Assembly (NCBI GenBank): GCA_016927755.1
Contig: JAFGLZ010000218.1
Coordinates: 1-64,000 of the forward strand
Direction of reading: 5' to 3'
DNA length: 64,000 nucleotides
Source of the DNA: Phycisphaerae bacterium
GTDB taxonomy: Bacteria > Planctomycetota > Phycisphaerae > UBA1845 > JAFGLZ01
A model generated the notes under the pieces. That model was not told the origin of the DNA. It made no database searches and saw only the letters and a program-made list of their open reading frames with translations. Positions within the stretch are counted from its first letter, which is position 1; every line of letters starts with the position of its first letter. The translations under genes and the position numbers were made by a program. This document shows positions 60,790-64,000 of the stretch, one piece after another.

Positions 60790-62201
60790 ACGAGCCCCGG
60801 CGGATCACGCTCGACGGGTGGGACGACCGGTACGCCTCGCTCCGCGCCTCGGGTATGACCGAGCCGAGCTACGGGGGACCGCTCCGCCGCCACGTCGACG
60901 ACGGCGACCTGCGCCTGCGGAAGCTCAGCTTCGACGACTCCCCCGCCGCGCTGCGTCTCTGGAACTTCCTCCTTACCGAGGAAGACCGCCTCCGCCAAGC
61001 CCGGTCCGAAGGCAGACTGCTGGTCGGCGCGATGAAGGACCTCGGCACCGTTCCCGTGATGGCCTATGCCCTGGACAACCTGGTCGCGTTCTACCCGGAC
61101 GGCGCGTGGTGGATCCCGTGCCTCATGGAGCACAGCGCCGGCCTGCTCGACGTCGCCGACGCCATGGGAGTCGGTGAGTCGTTTTGCCCGGTCCGAGCGA
61201 TGCTCGGCGCATTCGTCACCGAGACACGCTTCCCGCTCCCCGATCTGCTCACCTGCAGCGTCGGCGCGACGTGCGACGACTTCTCGGCCATCGCCCAACG
61301 ACTCAGCGGCCTGGGATTCCCGATCCTCTGGTGGGAGATCCCCCATCGGCGACGCCCCGAGCCCGACGAGGAAGCCGTTCGACTGCCGGGCGGGGCCACC
61401 GCGCCTGCCTGCCAGGTCGACTTCGTCAAAAGCGAGCTCACGCGCGTGAAAGAGGCCCTCGAAACCCTCGCCGGGCGACCGCTGAACGACGCGACCCTCG
61501 CCGACGGCATCAGGCGGGCAAACGAGGCCAGGAGATGCCTGGACGAGCTCAGGACCCTGAACTTCACCGCCCGACGATCCACGATGCCCGCGCTCGAGAT
61601 GCAGATCGCCGAGATGCTCATCATCCACTTCTGCTCCGATCAGTCCGAGGCGATCGCCATACTGAAAGACCTGCTCGCCGAATCCCGGCGACGTGCCGAG
61701 GCCTCGACCAGCCATCTGTCGGAGGATGCCGTTCGCGTCTTTTGGGTGAACCCCGTCGCCGACCTTCGAATGATGAACCTGCTCGAAGACTGCGGCGGCC
61801 GGCTCTGCGGCACGGACTACCTCTTCACCCACGCCGTTGATCCCATCCCGGAAGACGTCGCGCCGATGGAGGCCCTGGCCCGATCCGCCCTGGCGGACCC
61901 GATGGTGGGCCCGTCGAGCGATCGCGCCGAGCGGATCTGCCGCGACGTTCGGCGCTTCGGCGCAGAGGCCGTCGTCATCTCACGGATCCCCGGAGCCAGC
62001 CACTGCGCCGCGGAGGGGCCCATCATCGCAAGCGCCGTCCAATCCCAACTCGGAATCCCTGTGGTCGAGCTGGAAGTGCCCCCCATTCTAGATGCAACGG
62101 CCCCGGCGCTTCGCACGAGGCTGCAGGCGCTCATCGAAACCGTCCGAGAGGCGGCCACGCCCTGGCCGAGCTCGCCTCGACCGCCCCAAACCTGCGAATG
62201 A
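60786..62201 (+). CDS. 2-hydroxyacyl-CoA dehydratase family protein, third subunit
   Basis: The 471-residue protein appears to be a further member of the family. It has MAYALDNLVAFYPDGAWWIP near the N-terminus, cysteines in DLLTCSVGATCDDFSAI, a middle helical region, and a second half with DCGGRLCGTDYLF and IPVVELEVPPI. It is the last of three genes linked by ATGA overlaps. Motif conservation is weaker than in the first gene, so this could be a structural partner. It is followed by a dispersed repeat and the convergent second selenoprotein candidate. Confidence 0.75.
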   Translation: MNEPRRITLDGWDDRYASLRASGMTEPSYGGPLRRHVDDGDLRLRKLSFDDSPAALRLWNFLLTEEDRLRQARSEGRLLVGAMKDLGTVPVMAYALDNLVAFYPDGAWWIPCLMEHSAGLLDVADAMGVGESFCPVRAMLGAFVTETRFPLPDLLTCSVGATCDDFSAIAQRLSGLGFPILWWEIPHRRRPEPDEEAVRLPGGATAPACQVDFVKSELTRVKEALETLAGRPLNDATLADGIRRANEARRCLDELRTLNFTARRSTMPALEMQIAEMLIIHFCSDQSEAIAILKDLLAESRRRAEASTSHLSEDAVRVFWVNPVADLRMMNLLEDCGGRLCGTDYLFTHAVDPIPEDVAPMEALARSALADPMVGPSSDRAERICRDVRRFGAEAVVISRIPGASHCAAEGPIIASAVQSQLGIPVVELEVPPILDATAPALRTRLQALIETVREAATPWPSSPRPPQTCE

Positions 62202-62254
62202 CCGGCGCGCCGCGTGCCGACCTAATGCCCTTGTCCGTCAGACAGTGACGTTGC

Positions 62255-62382
62255 GGGTGGCATGGGTCCGCTCAGGGAAACCATTCCCACCAAACAGGCA
62301 ACGTGCCTGCGAGATGCACCGTTCCGAATCAGCGCGGCGTTCCGCGGACCCGTGTCTCGTTCCATGTCAGAAGGTCCATCTG
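62255..62382 (+). repeat. Dispersed repeat, family B, copy 2
   Basis: Begins GGGTGGCATGGGTCCGC (62255-62271) and ends with GTTCCGCGGACCCGTG followed by TCTCGTTCCATGTCAGAAGG. Both ends match the inverted copy at 22127-22251; the central part differs. It sits between the convergent 2-hydroxyacyl-CoA dehydratase cluster and the exported selenoprotein candidate. Confidence 0.65.
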
Positions 62383-62437
62383 ATGCTCAGCCATGCCTCC
62401 CCGAGGGTGACGCGAAACTCACGCACCGAAGACGGCA

Positions 62438-63700
62438 CTAGCGGTCGCTGACCGCCTTCCCAGGCGTGTCCAGATACCCCTTCGGAACGACGCGGAACTT
62501 ATAGCCGCCGATGTCGGTGAAGTAGATGCGATCGCGGTTCTCATCGAACCACTTCTTCCACGCCTCGGGCGAGTCAAGCGAGACCGCGACGTATCGCGCA
62601 AGCACGCGTTTCGCGGCCGGGGCGCTCTTCTCGTCCGTCAGCGACTGAATCACCCGCTCCAACGTCTCCACCTTCCGGTTCGACTTCAACCCGAGTGCCT
62701 TCAGGTCCTCGTCGATGAGGTAGGTCTGATCCTTGTAGATCAGCTCGAAGTTGTCCTCGTAGTACTTGACCAGGGCCTCCGGGTTCCCCTTGTACTTCTC
62801 CATCTGTTCCGGCGTGAAGCTGCCGCGAAAGAACTTCTTGTCCTTGATCCGATTGATCAATCCGGCATCCCTGACCGCGTACGTGCGATCGCCGCGCTCT
62901 CGTCGAAACAACGGCTTCTTGCCGTCGAATCGGCGGATGTAGCGGATGCAGTTGAGGAACAGACGCCTACCCGCCCCGGTCATCTTCGACGGCGGCGAGG
63001 CATACCCCCATTGCAGGAAGTTCCCATGCCGTCCCACGCCGACCGCTCCGTGCTCCTTACCGCCGTTGTAGCCGGCGACCAGCGCCTCGGCATCGGGTGA
63101 GTCGTCGTACCCCCAGCTCCGCGAGACCACCCCTCCGTAGGACTTGCCTGAATGCTGAACCCGCCAGACCCTGATCTTCTCGGGCAACTTATCGCCGCCG
63201 GGAAATCGCCGATAGTTGCCAGGCGTCGGCCAATCCTCCTCCCTCGGATTGACCTCGAAAGGCTTGTGGAAGATCTCGTGCTTGTGCGACCCAACATGGG
63301 CCGCGTCGCCCATGCAGTTTCAGAGGTAGCCCGACTTGAGCCCACGATTGTCGCAGATGTGCGCTCCGGCCACGCCCACCGTCACCGTGGATCTGGCGTA
63401 GTCCTCCCTGAGCCTCGGGCAGGGCGCGTTGAACCCCTTGCCGTCGTAATCGAGGATGATCACGTCGCTCTGTTCGGTTCTCGTCCCGTCGAATCGCTTC
63501 AAATCACCTGTCCTGACTTCCTTGAAATGTTGCCGGAGGAACTGGACGAAATCCGCCTCGCGCGGGGTGTCGGGATGACCGACGTAAAGGATCTTCAGGT
63601 CGAGCTTGCCGACCTTGTCCCTCTCTGCGGCGCCGCAGAACGGCAGGAGTGACAACGAGGCCGCAACAACACCGACGACCGTGAATCTCGACGGGTTCAT
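62438..63700 (-). CDS. Candidate selenoprotein: exported ThuA-like protein with in-frame UGA (Sec127)
   Basis: Read through UGA at 63322-63320 the gene encodes 420 residues. The N-terminal half has a signal peptide (about 1-25) and a flavodoxin/glutamine-amidotransferase-like (ThuA-like) strand pattern: LDLKILYVGHPDTP, SDVIILDYDGKGFNAP, TVTVGVAGAHICDNRG. It runs to GLKSGYL, then UGA, then NCMGDAAHVGSHKHEIFH in exactly the same frame, giving U-N-C. The C-terminal half continues for 293 residues (RRFPGGDKLPEKIRVWRVQH, GRRLFLNCIRYIRRF). Treated as two genes, neither would be a complete protein, and the second would lack a ribosome binding site. A perfect hairpin follows the UGA. selAB is in the same window. 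Sequencing error or a nonsense mutation is the alternative. Confidence 0.82.
63295..63314 (-). promoter_or_regulatory. bSECIS-like hairpin after UGA 63320
   Basis: On the minus strand CATGGGC (63314-63308) pairs perfectly with GCCCATG (63301-63295) around the loop GACGCG. The loop begins 13 nt after the UGA, slightly nearer than the usual bacterial range, and contains G residues. It is inside the coding sequence and directly after the UGA. Confidence 0.6.
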
Positions 63701-63833
63701 GCTTGGACCCTCCAGAAATGCCCGGCATCTCGCGATCGATCGTACAAGCTCAGCCTAGCCTTCCCCGACGACCGGTTCAACCAGTCCCTCCCAGACGAGC
63801 GGCACATGATCCTGATGACCCGGCTGTCCGTGC

Positions 63834-63862
63834 TTGTGGGGCGACCAGAGCGGCGGTATACT
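63834..63862 (+). promoter_or_regulatory. Promoter upstream of nifJ
   Basis: TTGTGG at 63834-63839 and TATACT at 63857-63862 are separated by 17 bp, a good housekeeping-sigma-factor arrangement. Transcription would start near 63869, about 78 bases before the nifJ start codon. The leader contains TTCCGGTTCTGTACC, with no clear attenuator. Confidence 0.6.
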
Positions 63863-63946
63863 GCTAGGTTCTTCCGGTTCTGTACCTTCTGGCTGCCCCG
63901 GGGTGGTGCCGCCTGGGGCCTAATTCAGATTCGAGGAGTTCGTTAG

Positions 63947-64000
63947 ATGTCGAGAAGACTGGTCACCATCGATGGAAACACCGCGGTTGCGCACGTTGCA
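63947..64000 (+). CDS. nifJ: Pyruvate:ferredoxin (flavodoxin) oxidoreductase, N-terminal fragment
   Basis: The window ends inside this gene. The 18 visible codons read MSRRLVTIDGNTAVAHVA, which matches the conserved N-terminus of pyruvate:ferredoxin oxidoreductase (the TIDGN-x-A-x-A-x-VA pattern of domain I). The enzyme converts pyruvate and CoA to acetyl-CoA, CO2 and reduced ferredoxin in anaerobes. ATG 63947 has GAGGAG at 63933-63938 with 8-base spacing. Ferredoxin reduced here could feed the low-potential reductases in the neighbourhood. The identification rests on only 18 residues. Confidence 0.75.
   Translation, partial: MSRRLVTIDGNTAVAHVA

Noticed and set aside
62438..63313. A separate gene starting at ATG 63313
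   Set aside because: There is no ribosome binding site, the sequence lacks an N-terminal fold start, and it continues the frame of the upstream signal-peptide-bearing half across one TGA.
1..64000. CRISPR arrays, integrase/attachment sites, rRNA genes
   Set aside because: No regularly spaced repeats, recombinase genes or ribosomal RNA sequence were seen.

Overview
The window is about 64 kb of high-GC bacterial DNA that most resembles an anaerobic member of the Planctomycetota (Phycisphaerae-like). The reasons are twin-arginine exported oxidoreductases and uncharacterised exported proteins, DUF2092/DUF6515 proteins, a large exopolysaccharide locus, and an oxygen-sensitive metabolism (tungsten/molybdenum aldehyde oxidoreductase, 2-hydroxyacyl-CoA dehydratase-type reductases, the start of pyruvate:ferredoxin oxidoreductase, and selenocysteine synthesis). 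The taxonomic call is inference. I saw no rRNA, tRNA or CRISPR array.

Layout. 1-80: the 3' end (domains V and VI) of a group II intron. 100-3449: a TAT-exported Gfo/Idh/MocA oxidoreductase with its LacI-type regulator, and a lower-GC membrane protein. 3992-5854: aldehyde:ferredoxin oxidoreductase. 5969-14436 (minus): an efflux operon of HlyD-type adaptor, RND pump and three exported DUF2092 proteins. 14863-16841: two DUF4136 lipoproteins and a K+ channel-like protein. 16987-24674: a signalling cluster of one hybrid histidine kinase and three response regulators with different outputs (AlbA_2/Schlafen-like, HD-GYP, SpoIIE phosphatase). 24806-28930: an exported protein of unknown function, a nitrilase missing its N-terminus, and an SLC12-like cotransporter. 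29665-49771: a 17-gene exopolysaccharide locus on one strand (Wzz/BY-kinase, NusG-like factor, WecA-like initiating transferase, flippase, polymerase, glycosyltransferases and decorating enzymes), facing a fucokinase/GDP-fucose pyrophosphorylase fusion. 53441-56778: selB and selA. 57699-62201: a methyltransferase and three 2-hydroxyacyl-CoA dehydratase-family proteins. 63947-64000: the first codons of nifJ.

The most interesting content is around selAB. Two genes carry an in-frame UGA with clearly protein-coding sequence continuing in the same frame on the far side. One is a lipoprotein gene divergent from selA (56898-57548, UGA at 57417-57419, giving a U-x-x-x-C motif). The other is an exported ThuA-like protein (63700-62438, UGA at 63322-63320, giving U-x-C). 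Each UGA is followed at once by a perfect 7-bp hairpin of the kind expected for a bacterial SECIS element. A normal gene caller splits or truncates both. They look like exported selenoproteins encoded beside their own selenocysteine-insertion machinery; selC (tRNA-Sec) and selD are not in this window.

Two families of dispersed intergenic repeats are present: a 46-bp hairpin element (5880 and 24701) and a longer element of about 125 bp (22127 inverted, 62255 direct, with a partial relative near 53333).
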